A stretch of 64,000 bases of DNA from an uncultured Lachnospiraceae bacterium (GCA_946414885.1 CAMKQH010000006.1:1-64000); one strand, 5' to 3'; shown: positions 35,293-44,850, counted from the stretch's first letter. Notes: generated from the sequence alone by a model not told the origin. Made by a program: numbers and translations.

Positions 35293-36048
35293 ATGAGAAT
35301 CGCGATCATAACTGGCGCGACTGGCGGATTGGGCAAGGGATTTGTGCAGACCATCGCGGCCATGGAAGAAATTGATGAGGTTTGGGCGGTTGGTAGAAAT
35401 GTCCGTAAGCTCAGAGAACTAAAGGAAGCTTTTGAAAAAGTAGTGCCAGTGGAAGCGGATCTGACAAAGGATGGAGTTAACTGCCTGGAAGGGCTGATGA
35501 AGGAGAAAAGGCCAGACGTAAGGTTCCTTGTGAATAATGCAGGCGTAGGGTATTTTGGCGCCTATGAAAAGATGAAAAGGGAAGAGGTCGAGGCGTTTTG
35601 CAGGATCAACTGCAGTGCGCCCGCGGAGTTGATCACTGCGGCGCTGCCTTATATGCAAAAGGGTGCAAGGATCATCAACATTTCCTCGGCATCGTCGTTT
35701 CAACCCAACCCGTATCTGAGCGCATATTCCGCAAGCAAGGTGTTTCTAAAGAATCTGTCGCGAGCGCTTAGCATCGAGCTAAAGCCACGCGGGATCAGCG
35801 TTACCTGCGTTTGTCCGGGATGGGTGGACACGGGAATGCTCCCGAGGACAAAGGACGGGAACGAGATCAAGTATGGCGGCGTGATCAGCGTGGACCGGGT
35901 CGTCAAGAAAGCTTTGAAGGATAGCATACGAGGAAAGGACATGTCCGTGCCGGGAGTATTCGCGAAATACTTCCGGATCTATTCCAAGATCATGCCCACC
36001 GGGCTGGTCATGAGGCAGTGGACGTGGAGCGTAAGGAAATACTTATGA
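35293..36048 (+). CDS. Short-chain dehydrogenase/reductase
   Basis: The 251 residues show the classical SDR features: GATGGLGKGF cofactor loop near the N terminus, NNAGVGYFG (about 79-87), a Ser in NISSASS (about 118-123) and YSASK (about 142-146). The C-terminal extension has PKYFRIYSKIMP-like sequence typical of SDRs acting on lipid or long-chain substrates. It starts right after the TetR stop and overlaps the next gene by 4 bp (ATGA). The real substrate is unknown. Confidence 0.88.
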   Translation: MRIAIITGATGGLGKGFVQTIAAMEEIDEVWAVGRNVRKLRELKEAFEKVVPVEADLTKDGVNCLEGLMKEKRPDVRFLVNNAGVGYFGAYEKMKREEVEAFCRINCSAPAELITAALPYMQKGARIINISSASSFQPNPYLSAYSASKVFLKNLSRALSIELKPRGISVTCVCPGWVDTGMLPRTKDGNEIKYGGVISVDRVVKKALKDSIRGKDMSVPGVFAKYFRIYSKIMPTGLVMRQWTWSVRKYL

Positions 36049-37232
36049 GAGCGAAAATTGAGACGGAGAGAGTGGATTTATTTGACGTGAACATGATGAT
36101 CACGATGAACGTGCGGATCAACCGGGAGGTTCCCTTTGATGCGCTGAGCACCGCGTTTGAAAAGGCGTGCAAGGTTCATGAGGTTTTGAATTCGAAGATC
36201 GTGATCGAAGCGTCCGGGGAGGCGTTTTATGTTGAAAATGCTTCGCTGCAAAATAGTTTCGCAAAGACGCCGCTGGGTCTTGTGGAGTTGATAGGGGAGA
36301 ATGAAAAGCGGAGGTTCCGGTTGGAAGATGGCGAGTTCCTCCGAGGGTTTCTGTCCCCTGACGGTCTGGTGTTTATGATGCATCATTTAGGCGGAGACGG
36401 GAAATCGTTGTTGTATTTCATCGAAACCTTTATGAGATGCCTTGCAGGGGAGGAATGCTCACCGGTATCCTTTAGGAATCTGACGCTGGAGAATCTCCCG
36501 GCGAAGAGCAAGCTGCCGTTTTTTTACGTGCCGCTGATCAGATCATGGAACCGCGAGTGGCAAAAGGAAAAGAAGATCTTTGGATTCCAAGAGATGGATG
36601 AGGCTTATGCCGATTTCTGGAAGGATCATCAGACGGAAATCTCGATCGAGCGCTATGGTGAGAATGAACTTTCTTATTTGCTGACGCGGGCGAAGGAATC
36701 CGGGGTGTCGCTGACCGCGTGGCTGATCACCAACATGATCAAGGACAGTGGGAAAACGATGGACATTGGGCTTGCGGTTGACGGCAGGATGGATCAAAAC
36801 AGGTCCATGGGAAATCAGGCGACGGGGATCTCCGTCCAATATAAATATCAGAAAGGTAAGTCCTTTGAGAAGAATGCCAAGGCAGTTCATGGTTTGATGC
36901 AAAAGAAGCTCTCAGATGACAGATATCGGTTTTTTGTATTGCAATTTATGGGAAGGTTGGATGATACCCTGAAGGATTCACTGAACTTGGAGCATGCCGG
37001 ATACTTTCACGGGAAGACGTCCGCAAAGTTGGCGGAGCTTTTGGGATATGGCGATAAGGTGAGGGATCTGAGCATCACGAACCTAACGCGTGCGGACATT
37101 CCCCTTAAGTATGGTGAATATGAGATCAAAGAGATGGTTTTCATCCCGCCGGTGGTTTCCTATGCAAAAAACGTGATTGGCATCATAACGACCGGGAACG
37201 CTATGTACGTTACAAGACACGTGTATCGATAG
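36045..37232 (+). CDS. Condensation-domain/acyltransferase-like protein
   Basis: The 395-residue protein has HHLGGDGKS (about 113-121), a form of the HHxxxDG motif of the condensation/CAT/WS-DGAT acyltransferase fold; the first His is the usual catalytic base. DGRMD...GNQATGI near 250 fits the second half of this fold. No carrier or adenylation domain is present. The ATG at 36045 overlaps the SDR stop, so SDR and acyltransferase are coupled. A role in making an acyl ester or modified lipid is inference. Confidence 0.75.
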   Translation: MRAKIETERVDLFDVNMMITMNVRINREVPFDALSTAFEKACKVHEVLNSKIVIEASGEAFYVENASLQNSFAKTPLGLVELIGENEKRRFRLEDGEFLRGFLSPDGLVFMMHHLGGDGKSLLYFIETFMRCLAGEECSPVSFRNLTLENLPAKSKLPFFYVPLIRSWNREWQKEKKIFGFQEMDEAYADFWKDHQTEISIERYGENELSYLLTRAKESGVSLTAWLITNMIKDSGKTMDIGLAVDGRMDQNRSMGNQATGISVQYKYQKGKSFEKNAKAVHGLMQKKLSDDRYRFFVLQFMGRLDDTLKDSLNLEHAGYFHGKTSAKLAELLGYGDKVRDLSITNLTRADIPLKYGEYEIKEMVFIPPVVSYAKNVIGIITTGNAMYVTRHVYR

Positions 37233-37317
37233 ATAAAGGACGTACGCCAGACCTGTATTTCACAAACGGATGATACGGAAGCGCTGCCACGCCGGAAGAG
37301 CAAAGGCAACGTGGCAG

Positions 37318-37677
37318 TTACGTTGTCGCAACTGCCAGGCCCATGACGGCACAGATGGTGAGTGCAAGGAAGAGGGCCGTAAATATTTGGCGAACGGCAT
37401 CCTTTCTTGCGCGTGCTTCCATCAGCGTAGCCCGCTGTGCCGGATCTTCCGTATGAATTTCAGATGAATGCGTATCGGGGAGGAAGGCAAGGAATTGCAG
37501 CGGCAGCAGGATCAGTGCGCCGGCCTTGAAACCGTAAGCACCATTTCCGACATGGAATAATTTCGTGTTAGTGAAGACGTCAGGCAAAAAAGTCCACAGG
37601 ATGAAGCCACCGACAATCCCGGCAACGCAGATCAGATTCCGAATCAGCTTTAAGTGTTTTACCGATAGTTTTTTCAT
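37318..37677 (-). CDS. Small membrane protein (three predicted helices)
   Basis: The 119-residue protein has hydrophobic segments at about 11-30, 48-64 and 95-115 with a charged cytoplasmic-type loop TEDPAQRATLMEARARK. It lies 9 bp after the MerR-type gene on the same strand with GAGGAGGATCC at the start, so the two form an operon. It may be a DUF-type membrane protein controlled by the regulator; no function can be named. Confidence 0.6.
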   Translation of the reverse strand: MKKLSVKHLKLIRNLICVAGIVGGFILWTFLPDVFTNTKLFHVGNGAYGFKAGALILLPLQFLAFLPDTHSSEIHTEDPAQRATLMEARARKDAVRQIFTALFLALTICAVMGLAVATT

Positions 37678-37686
37678 GGATCCTCC

Positions 37687-38388
37687 TCATTCCTCGTAGC
37701 TGGTCCAAAGACCATGGATCACAAGGTTGCGAAATACAAACTTTACTTGAAGGTTCAGTTTTTCGAAGATGAAGCTTTGGAATATGACGTCGGAGGATTC
37801 ATCGCTGACGCGAGCTTCTCCGATTTTTAGAAGCTTCCCTCCACCGGTGATGCCGTCTTGCCAGACGGCCCGGAATGCGGCTTCGGGCATATATGCCTGC
37901 AGCTGTTTGCTAAAGAAGGGATAGAGTTTTCCGAAAGCGCCCTGAACAATATATTGCGCGCATTTTTGGACGATTTCCATTCGCATTGCCGTTTCTTTCT
38001 GCAAATACTTTGTGTCATGCGAGGCTTTTGCATCAAAGATGTTTTCTTCGTCATCGATCGCCATGAGGGTTTGATTTAACATTTCTATGACACGCATCTT
38101 GCTGTCAATCAACGCAATGATCTCAGCCTTTTTTAGGTGCACAATCTCCTTCAGAGACAGATTCCCTTTCAGATAATCCTTGATTTCTTTTACGGAAATC
38201 CCGATATTTCGAAGCGTCAGTACTTCCCGGATCCGGTTGATCTGTTCCGGGGTATACTTTCGGCGCGCGGATTCTATACTCCGGGTGCTTTCAATGATCC
38301 CTTCTTCTTCATAAAACCGCAGAGTCCTTGAAGAAACATTAAATTGTTCGCATATTTCCGATATGTCCGTAAGCTTTATTTCATCCAT
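37687..38388 (-). CDS. MerR-family transcriptional regulator
   Basis: The 233-residue protein has the MerR winged helix (about 5-73: ISEICEQFNVSSRTLRFYEEEGII...YTPEQINRIREVLTLRNIGISVKEIKDYL), a dimer helix, and a C-terminal region of about 110 residues that may bind a ligand. No metal-binding Cys pattern is seen. Its own promoter has the 19-bp spacer and central dyad that MerR activators need. The small membrane protein downstream is the probable target together with itself. Confidence 0.88.
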   Translation of the reverse strand: MDEIKLTDISEICEQFNVSSRTLRFYEEEGIIESTRSIESARRKYTPEQINRIREVLTLRNIGISVKEIKDYLKGNLSLKEIVHLKKAEIIALIDSKMRVIEMLNQTLMAIDDEENIFDAKASHDTKYLQKETAMRMEIVQKCAQYIVQGAFGKLYPFFSKQLQAYMPEAAFRAVWQDGITGGGKLLKIGEARVSDESSDVIFQSFIFEKLNLQVKFVFRNLVIHGLWTSYEE

Positions 38389-38407
38389 TTTCTATCCCTC
38401 TGTCTGT

Positions 38408-38438
38408 ATTATATCAGTTGACGTTGCGTCAACGTCAA
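38408..38438 (-). promoter_or_regulatory. MerR-type promoter with 19-bp spacer and central dyad
   Basis: On the - strand TTGACG (38433-38438) and TATAAT (38408-38413) are 19 bp apart, too far for good unaided recognition. The spacer holds the perfect dyad GTTGACG-N3-CGTCAAC (38417-38433). This is the arrangement that MerR proteins bind and twist to activate transcription. Confidence 0.85.
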
Positions 38439-38496
38439 GGGCATTCATGTTTTTTTCTGATCACTATGTTTATGATTCCTTTGTAAGGATCATAAT

Positions 38497-39393
38497 CTAT
38501 GTCAATTTCCGAAGCATTTCGATATATTTTTCCGTGAGATGCGACGGAGGAATATTGCCGGGGAGGATATAACCGATCTCCATGTGATCCATAACCTTTA
38601 ACGGTTTGGCGATAATGTTCGGGCCGTTTAGTTCTTCGCTGATCACACCGCTGCAGATGGTATATCCGTTCAGACCGATCAGCATGTTAAACAGAGTGGC
38701 ACGGTCACAGACGATCAGTTCCTTATCGCTATCTACAGTGCTAAGGATTTCCTCAGAATAATAGAAAGAGTTATGGCTTCCCTGTTCGTAGGAGAGTCTG
38801 GGATAGGGCTTTAGATCCTCGAGAGATAAAGCTCTTTTTTTGGCAAGCGGAGAGTTCTTGCCGATAAATACGTGTGGTTTGGCCAGAAACAGTCGCGTAA
38901 AGGTCAGATCATTATCGCGCAGGGCTTTCCGGATAATGGTCTCGTTGAAATCATTGAGATAGAGTATCCCAATCTCGCTGCGCAGACGTGCCACGTCATC
39001 GATGATTTCATAAGTCTGTGTTTCCCGCATGTGGAATTCATATTTATCGCCGCCATATTCTTTGAGCAGCTCCACAAACGCTTCCACGGCAAAAGAATAG
39101 TGCTGTGCTGAGACGCAGAAGCGCTGTTTGCCCTTTTGTTTGCCGGTGTAGCGTTCATCGATCAGATTGGTCTGTTCTAAGACCTGCCGGGCATAGCCTA
39201 AGAATTCATCGCCTTCCGTAGTGACTTCTACGCCTTTACTGCTACGGATAAAGATTGTAATGCCGTATTCTTTTTCCAATTCATGAATCGAAGCGGTCAG
39301 GGAAGGCTGGGCGATAAACAGTCGTTTCGCAGCTTCGGTAATATTCCCGACATCGGCTACCGTGACGACATATTGTAATTGCTTTAATGTCAT
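38497..39393 (-). CDS. LysR-family regulator divergent from metE (probable methionine pathway regulator)
   Basis: The 298-residue protein has the LysR N-terminal helix-turn-helix (MTLKQLQYVVTVADVGNI then TEAAKRLFIAQPSLTASIHELE) and the two-lobed effector domain. The ATG at 39393 follows an AAAGGAG site; the longer frame to 39450 lacks one. It is divergent from metE-metF across 165 bp that contain a CCATAG-N7-CTATGG dyad. This arrangement matches LysR regulators that activate metE. The effector is not visible in the sequence. Confidence 0.85.
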   Translation of the reverse strand: MTLKQLQYVVTVADVGNITEAAKRLFIAQPSLTASIHELEKEYGITIFIRSSKGVEVTTEGDEFLGYARQVLEQTNLIDERYTGKQKGKQRFCVSAQHYSFAVEAFVELLKEYGGDKYEFHMRETQTYEIIDDVARLRSEIGILYLNDFNETIIRKALRDNDLTFTRLFLAKPHVFIGKNSPLAKKRALSLEDLKPYPRLSYEQGSHNSFYYSEEILSTVDSDKELIVCDRATLFNMLIGLNGYTICSGVISEELNGPNIIAKPLKVMDHMEIGYILPGNIPPSHLTEKYIEMLRKLT

Positions 39394-39446
39394 TTGTTGT
39401 TTCTCCTTTGAATGAAAAATAGATTGTAAAAACATAATATCATATT

Positions 39447-39515
39447 CCATAGGAAAAATCTATGGGATAGAGATGATTAATTGTATTTTACCTATTTGAT
39501 TAGTAGGCATATAAT
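39447..39515 (+). promoter_or_regulatory. metE promoter region with LysR-type dyad
   Basis: The dyad CCATAG-N7-CTATGG at 39447-39465 fits a LysR binding site. A consensus -10 TATAAT lies at 39510-39515 but there is no good -35 hexamer 17 bp before it, as expected for an activator-dependent promoter. Confidence 0.65.
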
Positions 39516-39558
39516 TCAGGAATGAACGGACCTAAAAACTTAAAAAGGAGAATGAAAC

Positions 39559-41829
39559 ATGTTAACGTCAGTAGTTGGCTATCCAAGGATTGGTGCAGAA
39601 AGAGAATTGAAGTTTGCCTCTGAAAAATATTTTAAGGGAGAAGCAGATGAAGCAGAATTGCGGGCAGTCGCAAGGAATCTGCGTGCAGAGCATATCCGCA
39701 GCCAGAAGGAAGCAGGAATAGATTTTATCACTTCCAACGACTTCTCATTTTATGACGGACTGCTGGATACCGCAGTATTGTGCGGGATCGTTCCGAAGAG
39801 ATATAAAGAGCTGGGGCTGTCTGAGCTGGATACCTATTTTGCAATGGCCAGAGGTTATCAGGGGGAAAAGGGGGACGTAAAAGCGCTGGCCATGAAAAAA
39901 TGGTTTAATACCAATTATCATTATATCGTGCCGGAGCTGGAGGATGATACGGTCATTAGGCTTTCCGGGACAAAGATCTTTGATGAGTACGAAGAAGCAA
40001 AGGAAAATAATATCGAAACAAAACCGGTCATTGTCGGAGCTTATACGTTGCTTTCCTTATGCAGATATACCGGGAGAAAACAACGGGAAGATTATAAAGA
40101 TGCCGTGGTTGCAGTATATAAAGAGATCATTGAAGGACTAAAAGAGCGCGGCGCAAAATGGATCCAGTTTGACGAACCTTCTTTTGTAAGGGATCTGGAT
40201 GCGAAGGAAGTCGGATTTGCGAAGAATCTCTATCAGGAAATCCTGTCTGCCAAGGGGGACGTGAAAATCCTGGTACAGACCTATTTCGGTGACGTACGAG
40301 ATATCTATGAAACATTGACGGAGCTTGATTTTGACGGGATCGGGCTGGATTTTATTGAAGGAAGGCAAACAAGGGAGCTTATCGAAAAAAACGGATTCCC
40401 GAAGGATAAACTGCTGTTTGCCGGCCTGATCAATGGTAAAAACGTCTGGAAAAACAATTATGAAAAGTCGCTGAACGTTTTGGCAGAGCTTAAAGCAAAG
40501 GGGATCAACGCTGTTCTTTCAACATCTTGTTCTCTGCTGCACGTGCCTTATACGTTGGATGCAGAAACGAAGCTCGATGAGAAGTATAAGAAGCATTTTG
40601 CGTATGCAAAGGAAAAACTGACTGAGCTCCGTACGATTGCAAATATTGCAGACAGTGGGGACCGTGAAGCGTTTGCGGCATACCGTGAGAATAAAGAACT
40701 GTTTGCACGCGGCAGGGATTGCGTGGATGCGGACGTACGCAAGCGCCTTTCCGAGATCCGGGAAGCGGATTATACGAGGCTGCCGATAAGAAAAGAGCGT
40801 GAGAAGATTCAGAAGGAAGCACTGAAACTGCCGAAATTCCCGACCACGACGATCGGTTCTTTCCCACAGACAAAGGACGTAAAGAAAAACCGTTCTTCTT
40901 TCCGCAAGGGTGAGATCAGTGAAGCACAGTATAAAGAATTTAACCGCGCAAAGATCAAAAGGGCAGTGGAGTGGCAGGAGAGTATCGGCATCGACGTGCT
41001 GGTACATGGAGAGTATGAGCGCAATGACATGGTGGAATATTTCGGAGAATCACTTTCCGGATATCTCTTTACTGAGAAGGCATGGGTACAGTCCTACGGA
41101 ACGCGATGCGTAAAGCCGCCTGTCATCTGGGGAGACGTGAGCCGGAAGAAACCGATCACGGTTGAGTGGGCTGTATACGCACAGTCGCTGTCGGACAAAC
41201 CGGTCAAGGGAATGCTGACTGGACCGGTAACGATCCTTAACTGGTCCTTCCCAAGAGAGGATATCAGCATCAAGGAATCCATGACGCAGATCGCACTTGC
41301 AATCCGTGACGAAGTATTGGATCTGGAAAAGAACGGTATCCGTATCATCCAGATCGACGAAGCCGCGCTTCGTGAAAAGCTCCCGCTGCGCAAATCAGAC
41401 TGGTACGACGAGTATCTGGATTTTGCGATCCCTGCATTCCGGCTGGTTCACAGCGGCGTAAAGGCAGGGACGCAGATCCATACGCATATGTGTTACAGCG
41501 AGTTTACGGATATCATTCCTGCAATTGATAATATGGATGCGGACGTGATTACTTTTGAAGCATCCAGGTCGGATCTGCTGATTCTGGATGCATTGAAAAA
41601 ATGCAACTTTGAGACAGAGACGGGACCGGGGGTATACGATATTCATTCTCCGAGAGTTCCTTCGGTAGAGGAAATCGTAACGGCACTTCGTAAGATGCGT
41701 GAGAAGGTGGCGGATGATAAATTGTGGGTCAATCCGGATTGCGGTCTGAAGACCAGAGGCGAAGAAGAAACCAAGGCGAGCCTGATCAATCTGGTCCAAG
41801 CTGCAAAGCAAATCCGCAATGAGGCATAA
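39559..41829 (+). CDS. metE: Cobalamin-independent methionine synthase
   Basis: MetE transfers the methyl group of methyltetrahydrofolate to homocysteine to make methionine. The 756 residues are full family length with two barrel halves: the N-terminal [12 protein letters not shown] opening and the C-terminal catalytic half ([28 protein letters not shown]). The zinc ligands appear in [11 protein letters not shown] and [20 protein letters not shown] precedes the ATG. metF follows 4 bp later, so the methyl donor and its user are made together. Confidence 0.97.
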   Translation: MLTSVVGYPRIGAERELKFASEKYFKGEADEAELRAVARNLRAEHIRSQKEAGIDFITSNDFSFYDGLLDTAVLCGIVPKRYKELGLSELDTYFAMARGYQGEKGDVKALAMKKWFNTNYHYIVPELEDDTVIRLSGTKIFDEYEEAKENNIETKPVIVGAYTLLSLCRYTGRKQREDYKDAVVAVYKEIIEGLKERGAKWIQFDEPSFVRDLDAKEVGFAKNLYQEILSAKGDVKILVQTYFGDVRDIYETLTELDFDGIGLDFIEGRQTRELIEKNGFPKDKLLFAGLINGKNVWKNNYEKSLNVLAELKAKGINAVLSTSCSLLHVPYTLDAETKLDEKYKKHFAYAKEKLTELRTIANIADSGDREAFAAYRENKELFARGRDCVDADVRKRLSEIREADYTRLPIRKEREKIQKEALKLPKFPTTTIGSFPQTKDVKKNRSSFRKGEISEAQYKEFNRAKIKRAVEWQESIGIDVLVHGEYERNDMVEYFGESLSGYLFTEKAWVQSYGTRCVKPPVIWGDVSRKKPITVEWAVYAQSLSDKPVKGMLTGPVTILNWSFPREDISIKESMTQIALAIRDEVLDLEKNGIRIIQIDEAALREKLPLRKSDWYDEYLDFAIPAFRLVHSGVKAGTQIHTHMCYSEFTDIIPAIDNMDADVITFEASRSDLLILDALKKCNFETETGPGVYDIHSPRVPSVEEIVTALRKMREKVADDKLWVNPDCGLKTRGEEETKASLINLVQAAKQIRNEA

Positions 41830-41833
41830 AAAG

Positions 41834-42694
41834 ATGAAAGTATCGGATATCTACAAAAATGGCAGGAGATCTTTGTCCTTTGAGATTTTCCCGCCCAAAA
41901 AGGATGCGGACCTGCATAATATCGATGATACGTTGGACGTTCTGTGCGAACTGAAACCGGATTTTATTAGTGTGACCTTTGGTGCAGGCGGAAGCTGTAA
42001 TTGTAACAAAACGATCGAACTGGCACATAAGATTAAAGAAAAATATCACGTGGAACCCGTGGTGCATCTGACGTGCCTGCACTACAGCAGGGAAGAGATC
42101 GATGCGTTTGCCAGGGTGTTGACGGAAGCGGGGATAGAAAATATTCTGGCGCTTCGCGGGGACGTGCGGGAGGATATACCAAAGAAAGAGGATTTTGCGT
42201 ATGCCTCCGATCTGGCGTCGTATCTAAAAAGCACGTATGATTTCTGCGTGCTTGGGGCATGTTACCCGGAATGCCATCCGGAATCCTGCAATATGGTGGA
42301 TGAGATCAAACATCTGAAAACGAAAGTAAATGCCGGGACCGACGTATTGCTGTCACAATTGTTTTTTGACAATAACGTCTTTTATGATTTTAAGGAAAGA
42401 TGCAGAATCGCAGACATCAATGTTCCGATCATTCCGGGGATCATGCCTGTGGTTAAGGCAGCACAGATCAAGCGGATGGTATCCATGTGTAATGCCTCAT
42501 TTCCGTTACGTTTCCAAAAGATCGTAGATCGATATGAGGACAATAAAGAGGCACTCTTTGATGCAGGAATGGCATATGCGCTGAGCCAGATCATCGATCA
42601 GCTGGTAAGTGATACGGACGGGATACATCTGTATACGATGAACAATCCACGCATCGCAAGACGTATTTGCGAAGGAATCAGGAATATTGTATAA
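41834..42694 (+). CDS. metF: 5,10-methylenetetrahydrofolate reductase
   Basis: MetF makes the methyltetrahydrofolate used by MetE. The 286-residue protein has the FAD-barrel pattern SFEIFPPKKDADLHNI, ISVTFGAGGSCNC, HLTCL, ILALRGD and QLFFDNNVFYDF. The ATG at 41834 is chosen because GAGG at 41821-41824 lies 9 bases before it; the longer frame overlaps metE. A strong terminator follows, so metE-metF is a two-gene operon. Confidence 0.96.
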   Translation: MKVSDIYKNGRRSLSFEIFPPKKDADLHNIDDTLDVLCELKPDFISVTFGAGGSCNCNKTIELAHKIKEKYHVEPVVHLTCLHYSREEIDAFARVLTEAGIENILALRGDVREDIPKKEDFAYASDLASYLKSTYDFCVLGACYPECHPESCNMVDEIKHLKTKVNAGTDVLLSQLFFDNNVFYDFKERCRIADINVPIIPGIMPVVKAAQIKRMVSMCNASFPLRFQKIVDRYEDNKEALFDAGMAYALSQIIDQLVSDTDGIHLYTMNNPRIARRICEGIRNIV

Positions 42695-42731
42695 CGTCTT
42701 TTGTTCGAAATGAAATACGGATTTTTAACCC

Positions 42732-42764
42732 AAAGGTCTTCCTGAAAAAGGAGGACCTTTTTTT
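42732..42764 (+). terminator. metE-metF intrinsic terminator
   Basis: AAAGGTC..CCT pairs with AGGAGGACCTTT around a GAAAA loop, followed by a T run. Confidence 0.9.
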
Positions 42765-42929
42765 CGGAGTTTTTTGGCAAGATCCACGGAAGAAGGGAGA
42801 GATGATAGAAGAAGACGCATTGAAAAAGGCTTCAGAAAAGAATTTTTGGTCAAATTTTGGTCAAATGGTCCATTTTAGACTTTCTTAATAGTTCTATAAC
42901 CCTTATTTTATTGGATTTTTACAAAATAA

Positions 42930-42972
42930 TTAGCACTCACCTCTTGACAGTGCTAATAATATATGTTATAAC
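42930..42972 (+). promoter_or_regulatory. CIRCE operator overlapping the hsp20 promoter
   Basis: TTAGCACTC (42930-42938), 9 bp, then CAGTGCTAA (42948-42956) is the HrcA operator CIRCE with one mismatch (C for G at 42948). That base is part of the -35 hexamer TTGACA (42944-42949); TATAAC at 42967-42972 gives a 17-bp spacer. HrcA bound here would block the promoter until heat or folding stress. Confidence 0.92.
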
Positions 42973-43090
42973 ACAAGTAGAACAAAGGAAGGGAAAAGAT
43001 TTGAGGTGTCAGAGATGACCCGAGGATGGAATAACTCTTCCGATGCTCGGAAACAATAAAGGACAAAGTAATAAAAAGGAGGAATGACCT

Positions 43091-43546
43091 ATGTTGTACC
43101 CGAGTATTTTTAATGAAAGCATTTTTGATGACCTGATGGATTTTGATTTTCCTACCATGAGAGGCTTTGGCGACATTGACAAGAAGCTCTATGGCAAGCA
43201 CGCTGGACAGGTGATGAAGACTGACGTTCACGAGCAGGAAAATGGATATGAAGTAGATATTGACCTGCCCGGATTCAAGAAAGATGAGATCACCTTAAGC
43301 CTGGATAACGGTTATCTGACCGTTGGTGCTTCCAAGGGCCTTGACAAGGACGAGAAGGACAAGAAGGGTAAGCTGATCAGGCAGGAGCGTTACGCAGGCG
43401 CAATGCAGAGAAGCTTCTACATTGGCGAGAACGTAACGGAAGAGGACGTGAAGGCGAAATTTGAGGATGGTGTTTTGAAGCTTGCCATTCCTAAGAAGGA
43501 AGCCCCGAAGATCCCTGAGAAGAAGACCATCATGATTGAGGGATGA
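43091..43546 (+). CDS. Hsp20/alpha-crystallin family small heat shock protein
   Basis: The 151-residue protein has the alpha-crystallin domain (about 38-140: TDVHEQENGYEVDIDLPGFKKDEI, LTLDNGYLTV-like strand, GVLKLAIPKKE) and a short N-terminal arm. Small heat shock proteins hold unfolded proteins for refolding by DnaK. AAAAAGGAGG precedes the ATG. Control by CIRCE rather than a general stress site is a direct reading of the upstream sequence. Confidence 0.95.
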   Translation: MLYPSIFNESIFDDLMDFDFPTMRGFGDIDKKLYGKHAGQVMKTDVHEQENGYEVDIDLPGFKKDEITLSLDNGYLTVGASKGLDKDEKDKKGKLIRQERYAGAMQRSFYIGENVTEEDVKAKFEDGVLKLAIPKKEAPKIPEKKTIMIEG

Positions 43547-43573
43547 TCCTTTACGGATCATGCAAATGCGAAG

Positions 43574-43618
43574 CCCTCCCCGGTGCGCCTAATGGACGTG
43601 CCGGGGAGGGTGTTTTTT
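43574..43618 (+). terminator. hsp20 intrinsic terminator
   Basis: CCCTCCCCGG (43574-43583) pairs with CCGGGGAGGG (43601-43610) and is followed by TGTTTTTT. Confidence 0.92.
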
Positions 43619-43675
43619 ATGCCGGAAAGAACCTTTTTTGTGCCGGAAAGGGCGCGAGGGGCGAAGAGAATGGAA

Positions 43676-43704
43676 TTGACCGATGTTTCTCATTCTGATA
43701 TACT
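43676..43704 (+). promoter_or_regulatory. Promoter upstream of the Nudix gene
   Basis: TTGACC (43676-43681) and TATACT (43699-43704) with a 17-bp spacer, about 85 bp before the start codon. Confidence 0.6.
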
Positions 43705-43788
43705 TTTACCGTCGGGCTGATGGGGTATGTGCGTGGTTATGATCAGTGATCCGGCTGAGTAAGGTTAACATGACGGGAGAAGATAGAA

Positions 43789-44250
43789 ATGAGTAGTTAC
43801 GTTATGGATCTTAGAAAGATCGTGGGGCATCGGACGTTGATCCAGTGCTCGGGAAGTATTTTGATCGAGAATGAAAAGGGAGAATTACTCCTTGGGAGGA
43901 GGACGGACAATCATCTTTGGGGCTATGCCGGCGGGTCCATCGAGATGGGCGAGACGATTGAAGAATGTGCCAAGCGGGAGCTTTTTGAGGAGATGGGGCT
44001 CGTACCGGAGGAGATGGAGCTGTTCATGGTAAATTCCGGCCCGGAGGCGCATTACGTGTATCCAAACGGGGATGAGGTGGATAACGTGGAGATCATTTAT
44101 CTCTGCAAGAAGTATCACGGGGAGCCACGGCGCCAGGTGGAAGAGGTGGAAGAGCTCCGGTTCTTTAAGCCGGAAGAGCTTTCCTTAGAAATGATCTCGC
44201 CTCCGATCCGGCCAGTTTTCCGGAAGTATTTAGAGCAAAAAAGGTCATAA
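43789..44250 (+). CDS. Nudix hydrolase
   Basis: The 153-residue protein has a complete Nudix box at about 44-66: GGSIEMGETIEECAKRELFE followed by EMGL, with the REx(2)EE core that binds Mg2+. Nudix enzymes cleave nucleoside diphosphates linked to another group; the substrate cannot be told from sequence. TNHLWGYAGG and a C-terminal PEELSLEMISPPIRPVF suit a small housecleaning or sugar-nucleotide type. GGGAGA lies upstream of the ATG. Single-gene unit with its own promoter and terminator. Confidence 0.93.
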   Translation: MSSYVMDLRKIVGHRTLIQCSGSILIENEKGELLLGRRTDNHLWGYAGGSIEMGETIEECAKRELFEEMGLVPEEMELFMVNSGPEAHYVYPNGDEVDNVEIIYLCKKYHGEPRRQVEEVEELRFFKPEELSLEMISPPIRPVFRKYLEQKRS

Positions 44251-44263
44251 ATTGGGCAAAATC

Positions 44264-44301
44264 AAGCAATATCCTTCGGGGCGGAGGGTATTGCTTTTTT
44301 T
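44264..44301 (+). terminator. Intrinsic terminator after the Nudix gene
   Basis: AGCAATA.CCT pairs with AGGGTATTGCT around GCGG and is followed by a long T run. Confidence 0.9.
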
Positions 44302-44388
44302 ATGGGAATGGTTTAATATATATAGGTCAAAATTTCAGAAAAGCAGAAGAAAAAACATGAGAGAAACAAAGGAAAGGTAGAAAAAAAG

Positions 44389-44850
44389 ATGGGAGCAATT
44401 TATTACGGAACTAGAACATTTTCAAAGCACGTGGGGTATTTCGGACCAGTACAGGAGTGTGAGAACTGCCACCGCGCCTATAAGAAGGCATTTGTAAAGT
44501 TTTCTTCGTGGTTCCATATCGATTATATTCCGCTGGTTCCTACCAAGACTGTATATTTTAAGGCTTGTCCGGTATGCGGCAGAGGGTTTGAACTCCGCAA
44601 GAAGGATGCGAAGATGGAAATGCAAAATGGCGGTAATGACGGAACGCAGGTTTTGACGCCGCATGCAAAGCATATTCTTGCAAATAAGCCGAAGGGACTT
44701 CTGGCAACTGACAGCAGCTTTGAGCTTTGGCTGAAGGATGAAGCATCCGGAGAAGACATTTTGATCGCAAGTGAGATCACGAAAGAGGACATCAAGAATT
44801 TCAAAAAAGAGCGTGGTTGGAAAAAGGTTCCCATGGAGAACGTAGAATAG
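44389..44850 (+). CDS. Zinc-ribbon protein of unknown function
   Basis: The 153-residue protein has two CxxC knuckles, C24/C27 (ECENCHRAY) and C60/C63 (ACPVCGRGFELR), with a hydrophobic WFHIDYIPLVPTKTVYF segment between them, the pattern of zinc-ribbon membrane-associated or YgiT-like small proteins. The C-terminal half is charged and helical. It lies 22 bp upstream of hisS and is likely cotranscribed with it. Function unknown. Confidence 0.75.
   Translation: MGAIYYGTRTFSKHVGYFGPVQECENCHRAYKKAFVKFSSWFHIDYIPLVPTKTVYFKACPVCGRGFELRKKDAKMEMQNGGNDGTQVLTPHAKHILANKPKGLLATDSSFELWLKDEASGEDILIASEITKEDIKNFKKERGWKKVPMENVE

Noticed and set aside
37284-37317. Shared terminator between the condensation-like gene and the convergent membrane gene
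   Set aside because: CTGCCACG/CGTGGCAG pairs well but neither side has a T run.
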